A stretch of DNA of 64,000 nucleotides from Amycolatopsis antarctica (GTDB lineage Bacteria; Actinomycetota; Actinomycetes; Mycobacteriales; Pseudonocardiaceae). The stretch covers positions 310,001 to 374,000 of the forward strand of contig NZ_NKYE01000003.1 of assembly GCF_002262875.1 (NCBI RefSeq), given 5' to 3'. Each line of letters begins with the position of its first letter. The stretch's first letter is position 1. The translations under genes and the position numbers were made by a program. The notes beneath the pieces were generated by a model. That model had not been told where the DNA came from and did not search any database. It saw only the letters and a program-made list of their open reading frames with translations. Of the stretch, positions 26,742 through 36,487 are shown piece by piece.

Positions 26742-27581
26742 ATGGGATCGCCGGAACCGGCGTACCGGGCGAACGCGGGCGGGGCGCTCGAGGTCGACCG
26801 GACGTTCTACGCACGCCTGACCGAGGCGGATCGCGTGCGGGTGGACGCCTTCGAGATCCCGATCCGTTCCGGCCGGGCGTGGACGGTGCCGCGTGGTCAC
26901 CTGTGCCGGTTGCTCACCGTGGACGGTCCGCAGGTCGGCGATCTGAACGTGTGGAACGCGGCCGACCCCCGGGAACGCCTGTGGGCCGCACGGACCCGGC
27001 AGCTCCAGCGCGCGCACGTGAGTACCTTCGACCGGCTCTGGTCGACGCTGCCGTTCCTTCGCCCGCTGCTGACGATCACCGTCGACACCCTCGCCAGATA
27101 CGGATCCGACGCGGACGGCGGCCGGGTGCACGATCTGCTCGGGACCCGCTGCGATCCGTACGTGAACCGGATGCTCACCGGCGAGGACGCCGACCACCAC
27201 TGCCACTCGAACCTGGTTCGCGCGGTGCTTCCGCACGGTCTGACCGAGTTCGACGTGCACGACGTGCTGAACGTCTTCCAGTGCACCGGCCTGAACGACG
27301 AGGACCGCTACTTCATGAAGGCCAGTCCGGCGCGGCCCGGTGACTTCCTGGAGTTCTTCGCCGAAGTCGACCTGTTGTGCGCGCTCTCGACGTGCCCGGG
27401 CGGTGACCTGTCGGTGCCGTTGTGGGGGCCGGACGCCCGTGACCCGATCGACGTGTGCCATCCGATCGGGGTCGAGGTGTACCGCCCGGAGCCCGGGGCG
27501 CTGGCAGGCTGGACGCCGCCGGGACGGGCGGCGTACGGCGGGATGCACGGTCTGCGCGCGGCGGAAGGGAGCGAACGGTGA
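26742..27581 (+). CDS. DUF1989 urea carboxylase-associated protein
   Basis: 279 residues. Conserved family segments are [60 protein letters not shown] and [27 protein letters not shown]. The family is found beside urea carboxylase/amidolyase and ureide genes but has no proven reaction to my knowledge; the conserved Cys and His residues suggest metal or thiol chemistry. GGGAGG lies 6 nt before the ATG. The end overlaps the PxpA start (GTGA). About 90 nt separate it from the DUF6986 gene. Confidence 0.8.
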   Translation: MGSPEPAYRANAGGALEVDRTFYARLTEADRVRVDAFEIPIRSGRAWTVPRGHLCRLLTVDGPQVGDLNVWNAADPRERLWAARTRQLQRAHVSTFDRLWSTLPFLRPLLTITVDTLARYGSDADGGRVHDLLGTRCDPYVNRMLTGEDADHHCHSNLVRAVLPHGLTEFDVHDVLNVFQCTGLNDEDRYFMKASPARPGDFLEFFAEVDLLCALSTCPGGDLSVPLWGPDARDPIDVCHPIGVEVYRPEPGALAGWTPPGRAAYGGMHGLRAAEGSER

Positions 27582-28345
27582 CCGAGATCGACCTGAACAG
27601 CGACGTGGGGGAGGGCTTCGGCCACTGGTCCCTCGGCGACGACGACGCGCTGCTCGACCTCGTCTCCAGCGCCAACGTGGCCTGTGGTTTCCACGCCGGT
27701 GACCCCTCGGTGCTGCGCCGGGTCACCGAGCGCGCGGCCGAGCGCGGAGTCGCGGTCGGCGCGCAGGTCGGTTATCGGGACCTGCCCGGTTTCGGCAGGC
27801 GCTTCATCGACGTCGATCCGGCCGAACTGGTCAACGACGTCGTCTACCAGATCGCCGCACTGGACGGATTCGCCCGCATCGCGGGCACCCGGGTCTCCTA
27901 CGTGAAGCCGCACGGCGCGTTGTACAACGCGATCGTGCACCACGCGGAACAGGCGGCCGCTGTCGTCGAGGCGGTCCGGCGGTACGACCCCGGGTTACCG
28001 CTGCTGGGCCTGCCGGGCTCGGAAGCCTTGCGGCAGGCGGAATCCGCGGGGCTGACGGCGGTGCCCGAGGTCTTCGCCGACCGTGCCTACACAGCCGAGG
28101 GCAGGCTGGTGTCCCGCCGCGAACCGGGCGCCGTGCTGCACGAGGTGGGCACCGTGGTCGCCCGCAGCGTGCGGATGGCCACCGAGGGCGTGGTGGAGGC
28201 GGTGGACGGCACTCTGCTCCCGGTCACCGCCCGGTCGGTGTGCGTGCACGGCGACACCCCGGGCGCGGTCGAGATCGCCCGCCGGGTGCGGGAGGGGCTG
28301 CGCGACGCGGGCGTCACCGTGCGTTCGTTCGCCGGCGCGGCCTGA
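27578..28345 (+). CDS. pxpA: LamB/YcsF family protein, 5-oxoprolinase subunit A
   Basis: 255 residues. Family signatures [12 protein letters not shown] (residues 5-16), [12 protein letters not shown] (about 33-44), [26 protein letters not shown] and [10 protein letters not shown] are all intact. In PxpABC the A subunit cleaves phosphorylated 5-oxoproline, but pxpB and pxpC, normally adjacent, are absent here. The 4-nt overlap with DUF1989 suggests a different or additional substrate in this setting. It is convergent with the PucR gene. Confidence 0.85.
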   Translation: MTEIDLNSDVGEGFGHWSLGDDDALLDLVSSANVACGFHAGDPSVLRRVTERAAERGVAVGAQVGYRDLPGFGRRFIDVDPAELVNDVVYQIAALDGFARIAGTRVSYVKPHGALYNAIVHHAEQAAAVVEAVRRYDPGLPLLGLPGSEALRQAESAGLTAVPEVFADRAYTAEGRLVSRREPGAVLHEVGTVVARSVRMATEGVVEAVDGTLLPVTARSVCVHGDTPGAVEIARRVREGLRDAGVTVRSFAGAA

Positions 28346-28390
28346 GGTGGCGCGAGGGTGACATGCCGTGGCGGAAGGGGGCTTCGCCGC

Positions 28391-29884
28391 TCAGGGCGAC
28401 ATCCGAAGCGCCAGGTAGACGTCCACCTGGTTGCCGAAGTCGGTCAGGTCCATCCCGAGTAGTTCACCGGCCCGGGTTATCCGGTACCGCAGGGTGTTGA
28501 CGTGTACGTGCAACGCTTTCGCCGCCGCGGTGGGGGAGGCGTCGCAGTCGAGGAACACCCGCACGGTGCGCACCAGGTCGGCGTTCTGCGCCTGGTCGTA
28601 GGCGAGCAGCGGACCGAGGGTGCGGGCCCGCAGCGACCGCCGCAGATCGGCGTCGGCGGCGGCGACGAGCAACTGGTGCGCGCGCAACTGGTCGCCGGAG
28701 ACGACGCCGATGCGTCCTGGCCGTCCCTCGGCGACGGCCACCGCGTGCCGCGCCTGCTCGCTGGCCCCGCGCAGTTCGGTGACCGCCGCGGGCCCGCCGA
28801 TCCCGAGCAGCACCCGGGAAGCGGGGATCAGCGAGTCCACCGTGGACAGAGCGGCCACGGCCTTTCCCGCCCAGTCCGGCGGCCACAGGTCGCCGACCAC
28901 CAGCGCGCAGGCGTCCTCCCCGGCCTCGCCGACGAGGGTGCGCGCGGGATAGCCGGCGAGCAGTTCGGTCAGCAGCGCGACGCCGAGGCTGGGCGTACCG
29001 GTGCCGGTGCGTGCCAGCACCACCCGGATCGTGCTGTGGCCGGGCAGTCCGGCGGCGGCCAGACCGGTGGTGAAGTCGGTGTCGGTCAGCGAGTCCCCGG
29101 CGGCCAGCCGGAGCAGCGGCGCCGCGACCCGGTCGGCCACCCGGCGCACCTGTTCGCTGCGCGAGCGGTCCAGGTCGACGAGTGCGGCGAGTTCGGCCGC
29201 CAGCGATCCGGTGGCACCGGTCCAGCGGGCCCGGTCGCCCTCGATCGCCAGCGCCCACGGCACGGTCGCCCGCTCGCCCACCGGCAGCAGCGTGTACCCG
29301 TTCGTCACCCGTGCCCGGCACCCGCCGCGCACGAACGCCCGCGCGATCCCCTGTGTGTCCACGAGTTCGACGCCGCTGCCTGCCACCATCCGGCCGGTCG
29401 CCGACAGCACCCAGCACGGGGCGCCGAGTTCGGCACGCGCGTGTTCGAGCAGAGCGGTGAGCGAGGCGTCGCCCGCGGCGGCGGTGCGCAGCCGGGACCG
29501 TCCGGCCGAGGCGCCCGCCAGTGCGAGGACCACCCGTTCGGTTACGACGGCGAACGAGAGGTCGGCCGGTACCTCCAGCAGCGGGATGCCGTACCGCCCG
29601 CAGGCTTCCACCAGCGCGGCCGGGATCCGCCCGGTGTCGGCGGCGGACGCGGCGAGCGCGGCCGAACCGGCCTCGGCGAGCGCCGCCACGAACGGTTCGG
29701 CGTCCTCTGGTCCCCGCCACCACAGCAGCCCGCTGAGCACCAGTTCCCCGGCCGAGAGGTACCGGCTCGGGTCGGGCAGCTCGGTGCCGTAGATCCGGGT
29801 CAGGCCACGGTCGAGCAGGTCCTCACCGGTCCGGACCCGCAGCCGCAACTCGGGAATCTCCAGCAGGTCACGTACGGAGGTCAT
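28391..29884 (-). CDS. PucR-family transcriptional regulator
   Basis: 497 residues. The N-terminal PucR domain (about residues 1-125: VRDLLEIPELRLRV, ELVLSGLLWW, YGIPLLEVPADLSFAVV) is followed by a GAF/GGDEF-like middle region. The C-terminal PucR-type HTH reads CDASPTAAAKALHVHVNTLRYRITRAGELLG. The family includes the purine-catabolism regulator of Bacillus. It is divergent from the xanthine dehydrogenase operon, which it probably controls. The ATG at 29884 is chosen because MTSVRDLLEIPEL is the family start. Confidence 0.88.
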   Translation of the reverse strand: MTSVRDLLEIPELRLRVRTGEDLLDRGLTRIYGTELPDPSRYLSAGELVLSGLLWWRGPEDAEPFVAALAEAGSAALAASAADTGRIPAALVEACGRYGIPLLEVPADLSFAVVTERVVLALAGASAGRSRLRTAAAGDASLTALLEHARAELGAPCWVLSATGRMVAGSGVELVDTQGIARAFVRGGCRARVTNGYTLLPVGERATVPWALAIEGDRARWTGATGSLAAELAALVDLDRSRSEQVRRVADRVAAPLLRLAAGDSLTDTDFTTGLAAAGLPGHSTIRVVLARTGTGTPSLGVALLTELLAGYPARTLVGEAGEDACALVVGDLWPPDWAGKAVAALSTVDSLIPASRVLLGIGGPAAVTELRGASEQARHAVAVAEGRPGRIGVVSGDQLRAHQLLVAAADADLRRSLRARTLGPLLAYDQAQNADLVRTVRVFLDCDASPTAAAKALHVHVNTLRYRITRAGELLGMDLTDFGNQVDVYLALRMSP

Positions 29885-30006
29885 GGTCCTTGTAGGAAAG
29901 CACAAACCGGACCGGGTTGCGGGGACGAGTTTCGTGTTCGGCCACCGTTGCCGAGGGCGGCCCGGCTGTGTGTACTGAACTCCCGCATCCGCCAGAAGGA
30001 GCCCGT

Positions 30007-30888
30007 GTGGATTTCCTGAGTCCGACGACCCTGTCCGAGGCGCTCGCCGTCAAGGCCGAGCAGCCCGGCGCCGTGCCGATCGCGGGCGGCACCGACGTCA
30101 TGGTGGAGCTGAACTTCGACCACCGGCGCCCGGACACGCTGCTGGACCTGATGCGGGTTCCGGAACTGGCGGAGCACTCGGTCGCGGATGGCACGGTGCG
30201 TATCGGCGCGACCGTGCCGTACAGCAGGGTCATCACTGAACTGGGCGGTCGTCTGCCCGCGTTGGCGCAGGCGTCCCGGACGGTGGGCTCGCCGCAGATC
30301 CGCAATCGCGGGACGGTCGGCGGCAACCTCGCGTCCGCGTCCCCGGCCGGCGACACGCACCCCGTCCTGCTCGCCGCGGGCGCGCGGATCGAGGTGGCCT
30401 CGGTGCGCGGGCAGCGGCTGATCCCGGCCGAGGAGTTCTACCTCGGCGTGAAGCGCAGTGCGCTCGAACCGGACGAACTGATCACCGCCGTGCATCTGCC
30501 CGCGGACGCGGGGCCGCAACAGTTCGCGAAGGTCGGCACCCGCAACGCCATGGTGATCGCCGTCTGCTCGTTCGCCGTGGCTCTGCGCCCGGACGGCCAG
30601 GGTGTCGGCGCGGCCATCGGCTCCGCCGCCCCGACCCCGCGCAAAGCCACCGAGGCCGAGTCCTTTCTCGCCGCCGAACTCGCCGACACCGGGCTGTGGG
30701 ACAACCGCGCCGCGATGCGCGACTCCGTGCGGCGCAGGTTCGGCGACCTGGTCGCGGAGGCGGCCGACCCGATCGACGACGTCCGCGGCAGCGCCGCGTA
30801 CCGGCGGCACGCACTGTCGGTGCTGGCCAGGCGCACGCTCGGCTGGGCGTGGCAGGACTACCAGGGGAGGACGCGATCATGCGCGTGA
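30007..30888 (+). CDS. Xanthine dehydrogenase FAD-binding subunit
   Basis: 293 residues. FAD-binding PCMH fold with VPIAGGTDVMVEL (about residue 27) and the flavin-phosphate motif GSPQIRNRGTVGGNLASASPAGDTHPVLLA (the middle of the protein), then the CO-dehydrogenase flavoprotein C-terminal domain. It passes electrons from the Fe-S subunit to NAD+ or another acceptor. GTG 30007 has AAGGAG upstream. First gene of the xdh operon; its end overlaps the Fe-S gene by 10 nt. Confidence 0.92.
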   Translation: MDFLSPTTLSEALAVKAEQPGAVPIAGGTDVMVELNFDHRRPDTLLDLMRVPELAEHSVADGTVRIGATVPYSRVITELGGRLPALAQASRTVGSPQIRNRGTVGGNLASASPAGDTHPVLLAAGARIEVASVRGQRLIPAEEFYLGVKRSALEPDELITAVHLPADAGPQQFAKVGTRNAMVIAVCSFAVALRPDGQGVGAAIGSAAPTPRKATEAESFLAAELADTGLWDNRAAMRDSVRRRFGDLVAEAADPIDDVRGSAAYRRHALSVLARRTLGWAWQDYQGRTRSCA

Positions 30889-31352
30889 ACGTCACGGTCA
30901 ACGGCGAGCGCAGGCAGGCCGACGACGTCTGGGAGGGCGAGAGCCTGCTCTATGTGCTGCGCGAGCGTCTTGGTCTGCCGGGCTCGAAGAACGCCTGCGA
31001 ACAGGGCGAGTGCGGATCCTGCACGGTGTACCTGGACGAGGTGCCGGTGTGCGCCTGCCTGGTCGCGGCCGGTCAGGTCCGCGATCGCGAGGTACGTACC
31101 GTCGAGGGCCTCGCCGACGGTGACCGGCTGGACCCGGTACAGCAGTCCTTTGTGGATGCCGGAGCGGTGCAGTGCGGTTTCTGCACGCCCGGCCTCGTGG
31201 TCGCCGCGCACGATCTGCTGGAGCGGGTACCTGAGCCCGCGGACGCGGAGATCCGCGAGGCGCTGGCCGGGAACCTGTGCCGTTGCACCGGTTACGAGAA
31301 GATCCTCGACGCCGTCAAGCTCGCGGCCGACCGCAGGGCGGCGACCCGATGA
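30879..31352 (+). CDS. Xanthine dehydrogenase 2Fe-2S subunit
   Basis: 157 residues. The plant-type ferredoxin cluster uses Cys residues in ACEQGECGSCTVYLDEVPVCAC. The second, alpha-helical cluster uses CGFCTPG and CRCTGYEKI. This two-cluster layout is standard for the small subunit of molybdenum hydroxylases. The ATG has GGGGAGG upstream inside the previous gene. The end overlaps the next start by 4 nt. Confidence 0.94.
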   Translation: MRVNVTVNGERRQADDVWEGESLLYVLRERLGLPGSKNACEQGECGSCTVYLDEVPVCACLVAAGQVRDREVRTVEGLADGDRLDPVQQSFVDAGAVQCGFCTPGLVVAAHDLLERVPEPADAEIREALAGNLCRCTGYEKILDAVKLAADRRAATR

Positions 31353-32701
31353 GCGTGACTGTCCTCGAGAACGCCGCAGTGTCCACTGTGGACGCAGTGG
31401 GTACCGAGTACGCCCGGGGCCATGTGGTCGTGGACTCCGGCCGGATCGTGGCGGTCGGCGAGGGTGCCGCCCCGTCCGGGTTCTCCGGTGAGCGTGTGGA
31501 CGCGAGTGGCTGCCTGATCACCCCGGGACTGGTCAACACCCATCACCACCTGTACCAGTGGGCCACCCGGGGTCTCGCCGCCGACTCGACGCTGTTCCAG
31601 TGGCTCGTGCACCTGTACCCGATCTGGGGCGGGCTCGACGCGGGCATCACGCACGCGGCGGCGACGGCGGGACTGGCGCGCCTCGCGCTCACCGGATGCA
31701 CCACCGTCGCCGACCACCACTACGTCTTCCCGGCCGAGGGCGGCGACCAGCTCGACGCACTGGTGTCCGCTGTGGACAGGATCGGTGTGCGCGGGCACAT
31801 CGTGCGGGGCTCGATGGACCGGGGGGAGTCGGCGGGCGGGCTGCCGCCGGACAATCTCGTCGAGGACACCGAGGCCGCCCTGCTGGGCACCGAACGTGCG
31901 ATCGATCTCCACCACGACGCCTCGCCGGACGCGCGGGTGCGCATCGCGGTCGGGCCGTGCTCGCCGTTCACGGTGAGCGAGGAGCTGATGACCGGGGCCG
32001 CGGAACTGGCGCGGCGCAGGGGAGTCCGGCTGCACACGCACCTCGCGGAGACTCTCGACGAACAGGAGCAGTGCCTCGCCGAGACCGGCCTGACGCCCGC
32101 GGAGTACGCCGAGAAACTCGGCTGGCTCGGTGAGGACGTCTGGTTCGCGCACACCGTGCACCTCTCCCCGGAGGCCATCCGCAGGCTCGGCGCGACCGGC
32201 ACCGGCTCGGCCCATTGCCCGACGTCCAACGGCAGGCTCGGCACCGGGATCGCACCCGTCCGGGATCTGCTCGACGCGGGCGCTCCCGTCGGCCTCGGTG
32301 TGGACGGTGCGGCCTCGAACGAGTCCGGCGGGCTCGGCGAGGAACTGCACCAGTCGCTGCTGCAGGCCCGGCAGCGCGGCGGGCCCACCGCGCTCACGGT
32401 GCGCGAGGCGCTGTGGCTGGGAACGATGGGCGGCGCCCGCTGCCTGGGCAGGCAGGACGAGCTGGGCTCCATCGAGCAGGGGAAGCTCGCCGACCTGGCG
32501 GTGTGGCGGCTCGACGGGCTGGCCTACGCGGGCATCACCGATCCGGTGGCCGCGCTCGTACTCGGCACGACGCCCCCGCTGGCCCGCCTGCTGGTCGGCG
32601 GCCGCACCGTCGTCTCCGACGGCTCCCTGCGCACCGCCGACGAGACGGCGATCGCCGACGAGCTGCGCACCGTCAGCGCCCGCATCCGGGAGGCACGATG
32701 A
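31349..32701 (+). CDS. 8-oxoguanine deaminase-like amidohydrolase
   Basis: 450 residues, COG0402 amidohydrolase. Metal ligands: NTHHHLYQWATRGL (about residue 60), HTHLAET (about 230), HTVHLS (about 268) and GVDGAASNES (about 320). FQWLVHLYPIWGGL matches the 8-oxoguanine/isocytosine deaminase branch better than guanine deaminase GuaD. It would feed 8-oxoguanine (to urate) or a related purine into the pathway. It lies between two xanthine dehydrogenase subunit genes, overlapping both by 4 nt, so expression is tied to them. Confidence 0.82.
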   Translation: MSVTVLENAAVSTVDAVGTEYARGHVVVDSGRIVAVGEGAAPSGFSGERVDASGCLITPGLVNTHHHLYQWATRGLAADSTLFQWLVHLYPIWGGLDAGITHAAATAGLARLALTGCTTVADHHYVFPAEGGDQLDALVSAVDRIGVRGHIVRGSMDRGESAGGLPPDNLVEDTEAALLGTERAIDLHHDASPDARVRIAVGPCSPFTVSEELMTGAAELARRRGVRLHTHLAETLDEQEQCLAETGLTPAEYAEKLGWLGEDVWFAHTVHLSPEAIRRLGATGTGSAHCPTSNGRLGTGIAPVRDLLDAGAPVGLGVDGAASNESGGLGEELHQSLLQARQRGGPTALTVREALWLGTMGGARCLGRQDELGSIEQGKLADLAVWRLDGLAYAGITDPVAALVLGTTPPLARLLVGGRTVVSDGSLRTADETAIADELRTVSARIREAR

Positions 32702-35001
32702 GCACCGACACCGCTGCCGGCACGGCCACGGCCACTGACACGGCGGTCAGTTCGGGTATCGGCGGCAGCCCCGCCCGGCCGGACGGCAACGGGAAGGTAC
32801 GCGGTGAGTTCGCCTACTCCTCGGACCTGTGGCACGAGGACATGTTGTGGGGCGCGACCCTGCGCAGCCCGCACCCGTACGCGCGCATCGAGTCGATCGC
32901 GATCGGCGAGGCGCTGAAGGTGCCCGGCGTGTACGCGGTGCTCACGCACGCCGACGTGCCGGGCCTCAACCGGTACGGCCTCGAGCACGCCGACCAGCCG
33001 GTGCTCGCCGGGGATGTCGTTCGCTACCAAGGTGAACCGGTGGCGATCGTCGCCGCGGACCATCCCGAGACGGCACGGCGGGCGATGGACCGGATCCGCG
33101 TCGAGTACGCGGTGCTGGAACCGGTGACCGATGCCGAGTGCGCGGCGCGCGGTGAGGGCCCCGAGCTGCATCCCGGCGGCAATGTGGTGCGGCACGTGCC
33201 GATCCGCCGCGGCACGGTCGCCGAGGCCGCCGAGGTGGTCGTGCGCGGCAGCTACCAGGTCGGGATGCAGGACCAGGCGTTTCTCGGCCCCGAGTCGGGT
33301 ATGGCGATACCCGCCGAGGACGGCGGGATCGATCTTTTCGTTGCCACGCAGTGGTTGCACGTCGATCAGCAGCAGATCGTCGCGGCGCTGGGGCTGCCGG
33401 TGGAGAAGGTGCGGCTGACTCTGGGCGGGGTCGGCGGGGCGTTCGGCGGGCGCGAGGACCTGTCGATCCAGGTGCACGCCTGCCTGCTCGCGCTGCACAC
33501 CGGCAAGCCGGTGAAGATGGTCTACAACCGCGAGGAGTCCTTCTACGGCCACGTGCACCGCCATCCGGCGACCCTGCACTACGAACACGGTGCCGATCGC
33601 GACGGCAGGCTGCGCTACGTCAAGGCGAAGCTGTACCTGGACGGCGGGGCGTACGCCTCGTCCACCGGCGCGGTGGTGGCGAACGCGGCGACGCTTGGTG
33701 TCGGGCCGTACGAGGTGCCGAACGTGGAGATCGACTGCTGGGGCACCTACACGAACAACCCGCCGTGTGGAGCGATGCGCGGATTCGGTGCGGTGCAGGC
33801 GGGTTTCGCCTACGAGTCGCAGATGGACCGTCTGGCGGAGGCGTGCGGCCTCGATCCGGTGGAGGTGCGGCTGCGCAACGCGATGCGGGAGGGCGCGGCC
33901 ATGCCGACCGGGCAGATCGTGGACTCGGCCGCACCCGTCGCCGAGCTGCTGGGCCTGATCCGCGACCGGCCGCTGCCCGCTGAACGTCCCGAGGACACCG
34001 ACCTGCGGACGTTGCCGGGCGGGGTGTCGAACACGACGCACGGCGAGGGGGTGGTGCGTGGCGTCGGGTACGCGGTGGGGATCAAGAACATCTGCTTCTC
34101 GGAGGGTTTCGACGACTACTCCACGGCCAGGGTGCGCCTGGAGGTGCTGGGTGGCGAGCCCGCGGCGACGGTGCAGACCGCGGCCTGCGAGGTCGGTCAG
34201 GGCCTGGTGACGGTGATGGCGCAGATCGTGCGCACCGAGCTGGGCATCGAGCGCGTCACCATGCAGCCGATGGACACCACCATCGGCAACGCGGGTTCGA
34301 CCTCGGCGTCCCGGCAGACCTACGTCACCGGTGGGGCCGTCCGCGCGGCGTGCGTGGCGGTGCGGGCCGAGCTGTTCCGGCTGGCGGGTGCGCAGTTCGG
34401 GCACCAGGACGAGCTGACGGTGTCCGGCGGCAAGCTGGTGTCCACACAGGACGGTGTACTGGCGGATCTGGCTTCGGTGCTGGGTTCCGGGCACATCGAC
34501 GAGACGGTGGAGTGGCGGCACCGGCCGACCCGGGAGCTCGATCCGGAGACCGGTGCCGGTTTCGCTCACGTGCAGTACGGCTTCGCGGCGCATCGCGCGG
34601 TGGTGGACGTCGACACGGAACTGGGACTGGTGAAGGTGGTCGCGCTCGACTGCGCGCAGGACGTCGGCAAGGCGCTGAATCCGCAGGCTGTGCTGGGGCA
34701 GATCCACGGCGGGTCGGCGCAGGGGCTCGGGCTGGCGGTGATGGAGGAGATCCAGATCGAGGGCGGCAAGATCCGCAATCCCTCGTTCACCGACTACCTG
34801 ATCCCGACGGTGCTGGACATGCCGCCGATGCGGGTGGACGTCCTGGAACTCGCCGATCCGCACGCCCCGTACGGCCTTCGCGGCGTCGGCGAGCCGCCCA
34901 CCATCTCGTCCACCCCCGCGATCGTCGCCGCGATCCGTGCGGCGACTGGGCAGGCCCTTACCCGCGTCCCCGTCCGTCCCGAGCACATCACCGAAACCTG
35001 A
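32698..35001 (+). CDS. Xanthine dehydrogenase molybdenum-binding subunit
   Basis: 767 residues. Oxidises hypoxanthine and xanthine to urate. Molybdopterin-binding segments include GGVGGAFGGRED (about residue 240), PCGAMRGFGAVQAGF (about 355), EVGQGLVT and GNAGSTSASRQTYVTGG. The catalytic glutamate is conserved in GLRGVGEPPT near the C-terminus. The first 20 residues are Ala/Thr-rich and probably disordered. No XdhC-type maturation factor is in the window. Confidence 0.93.
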   Translation: MSTDTAAGTATATDTAVSSGIGGSPARPDGNGKVRGEFAYSSDLWHEDMLWGATLRSPHPYARIESIAIGEALKVPGVYAVLTHADVPGLNRYGLEHADQPVLAGDVVRYQGEPVAIVAADHPETARRAMDRIRVEYAVLEPVTDAECAARGEGPELHPGGNVVRHVPIRRGTVAEAAEVVVRGSYQVGMQDQAFLGPESGMAIPAEDGGIDLFVATQWLHVDQQQIVAALGLPVEKVRLTLGGVGGAFGGREDLSIQVHACLLALHTGKPVKMVYNREESFYGHVHRHPATLHYEHGADRDGRLRYVKAKLYLDGGAYASSTGAVVANAATLGVGPYEVPNVEIDCWGTYTNNPPCGAMRGFGAVQAGFAYESQMDRLAEACGLDPVEVRLRNAMREGAAMPTGQIVDSAAPVAELLGLIRDRPLPAERPEDTDLRTLPGGVSNTTHGEGVVRGVGYAVGIKNICFSEGFDDYSTARVRLEVLGGEPAATVQTAACEVGQGLVTVMAQIVRTELGIERVTMQPMDTTIGNAGSTSASRQTYVTGGAVRAACVAVRAELFRLAGAQFGHQDELTVSGGKLVSTQDGVLADLASVLGSGHIDETVEWRHRPTRELDPETGAGFAHVQYGFAAHRAVVDVDTELGLVKVVALDCAQDVGKALNPQAVLGQIHGGSAQGLGLAVMEEIQIEGGKIRNPSFTDYLIPTVLDMPPMRVDVLELADPHAPYGLRGVGEPPTISSTPAIVAAIRAATGQALTRVPVRPEHITET

Positions 35002-35233
35002 CGGGCCCACTTGCCTTGCCGGTAGACGCCCGTCCGCCTCGCGGAGAGCGGCTCCGAGCCCGTAGTCGTCGTGAACGGTGCCCTGGGGGGCTCGGCAAGG
35101 TGCTCGTACCGGTCCGGCGGCGCGTTCGGGCGACAAGTCGACGAGGCTCGGCACCTCCCGATGACCATGACCGCCCGCCGGCCGGCCGGCATACGCGGGA
35201 TTCGTAAGCACGGTCCGCCCGGGGCCCGGTGGG
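35002..35233. other. Spacer between convergent genes
   Basis: 232 bp between the xanthine dehydrogenase and HNH endonuclease stops. No gene and no clean hairpin were found; short GC-rich repeats only. Confidence 0.5.
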
Positions 35234-36487
35234 TCAGAAGGGTGGAGCGGGGTGGAGGGGCTCGGGTCGGCTGTGGTGGTGCTGGCCGGTGGGGGTCCTG
35301 ATGTGGAGGGTGCCAGCGTCGTCGGTGGCGAGGTGCCAGCCGGGGAGGTCCTTGAGGCGGTGGTGTCGTCGGCAGAGTCCGGTCAGATTGTCGGCGCTGG
35401 TACTGCCCCCTCGTGCCCAGTCCCGGGTGTGGTCGATATCGGATGCGTGTGAGGGCCGGTGGCAGCCCGGCATGCGGCATTCCCGGTCCCGCACCTTCAC
35501 CCACTCCGCCAACGCCACCGGCGGCCGGTAGCGGGTACGCCCGACGTCGAGGACCGTGCCGGTGACCGGGTCGGTGACCACCTTGCGTAACACCGAATCC
35601 GGGCGGGCCGCGAGATCCCGGGCCAGCCAGGCGGGTATCGGCCCGTGACCAGACAACTCGGCAGGATGGTCGTCGGCACCGGCGAGGGTGGTCGCGGCGA
35701 CGTGCACGAACACCTCCGTGCGGGCTTCTGCCGTGCGGTGACCGAGGCAGAGTTCGGCGAACACATCGGCACGTAACTGTTCCAGGGTGCGGGTCTCACC
35801 ACCACCACCGCGCAGGGTCTTCGCGATCCGGTCCACACGGGCGTAGATCGCCGTGGCGGTCTCGGTCGGCAGATCGGCGATCAGGGTGGTCATGGCGTCG
35901 TCCTGGTGCACCAGTTGCACGCTGCGTTCCAGACGCCGTTTCCGCGCCCGCTCCGCGTGCCCGTCGGGGTCGACGGCCGCGACCTGCCGGACAGCGGCAC
36001 GGCGGATGCTGGACGGATTCCGACCATCAAGCCGATCGGCCATGGCCGCGTCCACGGCAGCAGCATGTTCATCCGATAGCGGGTCGGTGGCATCGACGAT
36101 CTTGGAGGCCTTGTAGGCATCGATGGTGCCGGTCTCCATCGCCGTCAACGTCGCAGGTAGCCGTGTGGTCAACGCCTGCGCCATCGCCACCATCCGCTGC
36201 GCACGATGCTCGGTGGCTGCCAAAGTCAACGCGACTTCCGCCGCCACCCCACGCGGATCCTCCGACAGCGCAGCGAACCGTGCCATCGCCCGCACCTGCA
36301 CAGCCTCAGCACGTGACCGGGCGACCTCGGCATCCCGCATCACCCGAAGAAGCCCACGCGGAGACAACGAGGACAGTCGAACACCAGCCAGACCCCCATG
36401 ATCAACCCGCACCGTTTCCCGCGAATCCATATCCAGAATCGCAGCCAACCGAACCTCAACAGATCCCCTATCGATCATAGCTCTCAT
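35234..36487 (-). CDS. DUF222 / HNH endonuclease (13E12-repeat family)
   Basis: 417 residues. The N-terminal DUF222 domain (about residues 30-300) is followed by an HNH nuclease: CRMPGCHRPSHASDIDHTRDW with GGSTSADNLTGLCRRHHRLK (about 340-390), where Cys pairs and the HNH histidines are present. The family is multi-copy and repeat-like in actinobacteria (REP13E12 of mycobacteria) and is regarded as a selfish or mobile element. It lies inside the purine island with non-coding DNA behind it. ATG 36487 has GGGAG at 8 nt. Confidence 0.87.
   Translation of the reverse strand: MRAMIDRGSVEVRLAAILDMDSRETVRVDHGGLAGVRLSSLSPRGLLRVMRDAEVARSRAEAVQVRAMARFAALSEDPRGVAAEVALTLAATEHRAQRMVAMAQALTTRLPATLTAMETGTIDAYKASKIVDATDPLSDEHAAAVDAAMADRLDGRNPSSIRRAAVRQVAAVDPDGHAERARKRRLERSVQLVHQDDAMTTLIADLPTETATAIYARVDRIAKTLRGGGGETRTLEQLRADVFAELCLGHRTAEARTEVFVHVAATTLAGADDHPAELSGHGPIPAWLARDLAARPDSVLRKVVTDPVTGTVLDVGRTRYRPPVALAEWVKVRDRECRMPGCHRPSHASDIDHTRDWARGGSTSADNLTGLCRRHHRLKDLPGWHLATDDAGTLHIRTPTGQHHHSRPEPLHPAPPF

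Noticed and set aside
23825..26743. Minus-strand frame of 972 codons across malate synthase and DUF6986
   Set aside because: It spans two well-supported genes and their junction without any recognised domain.
32524..35211. Minus-strand frame of 895 codons across the molybdenum subunit
   Set aside because: A shadow of the xanthine dehydrogenase gene, whose motifs are all intact.
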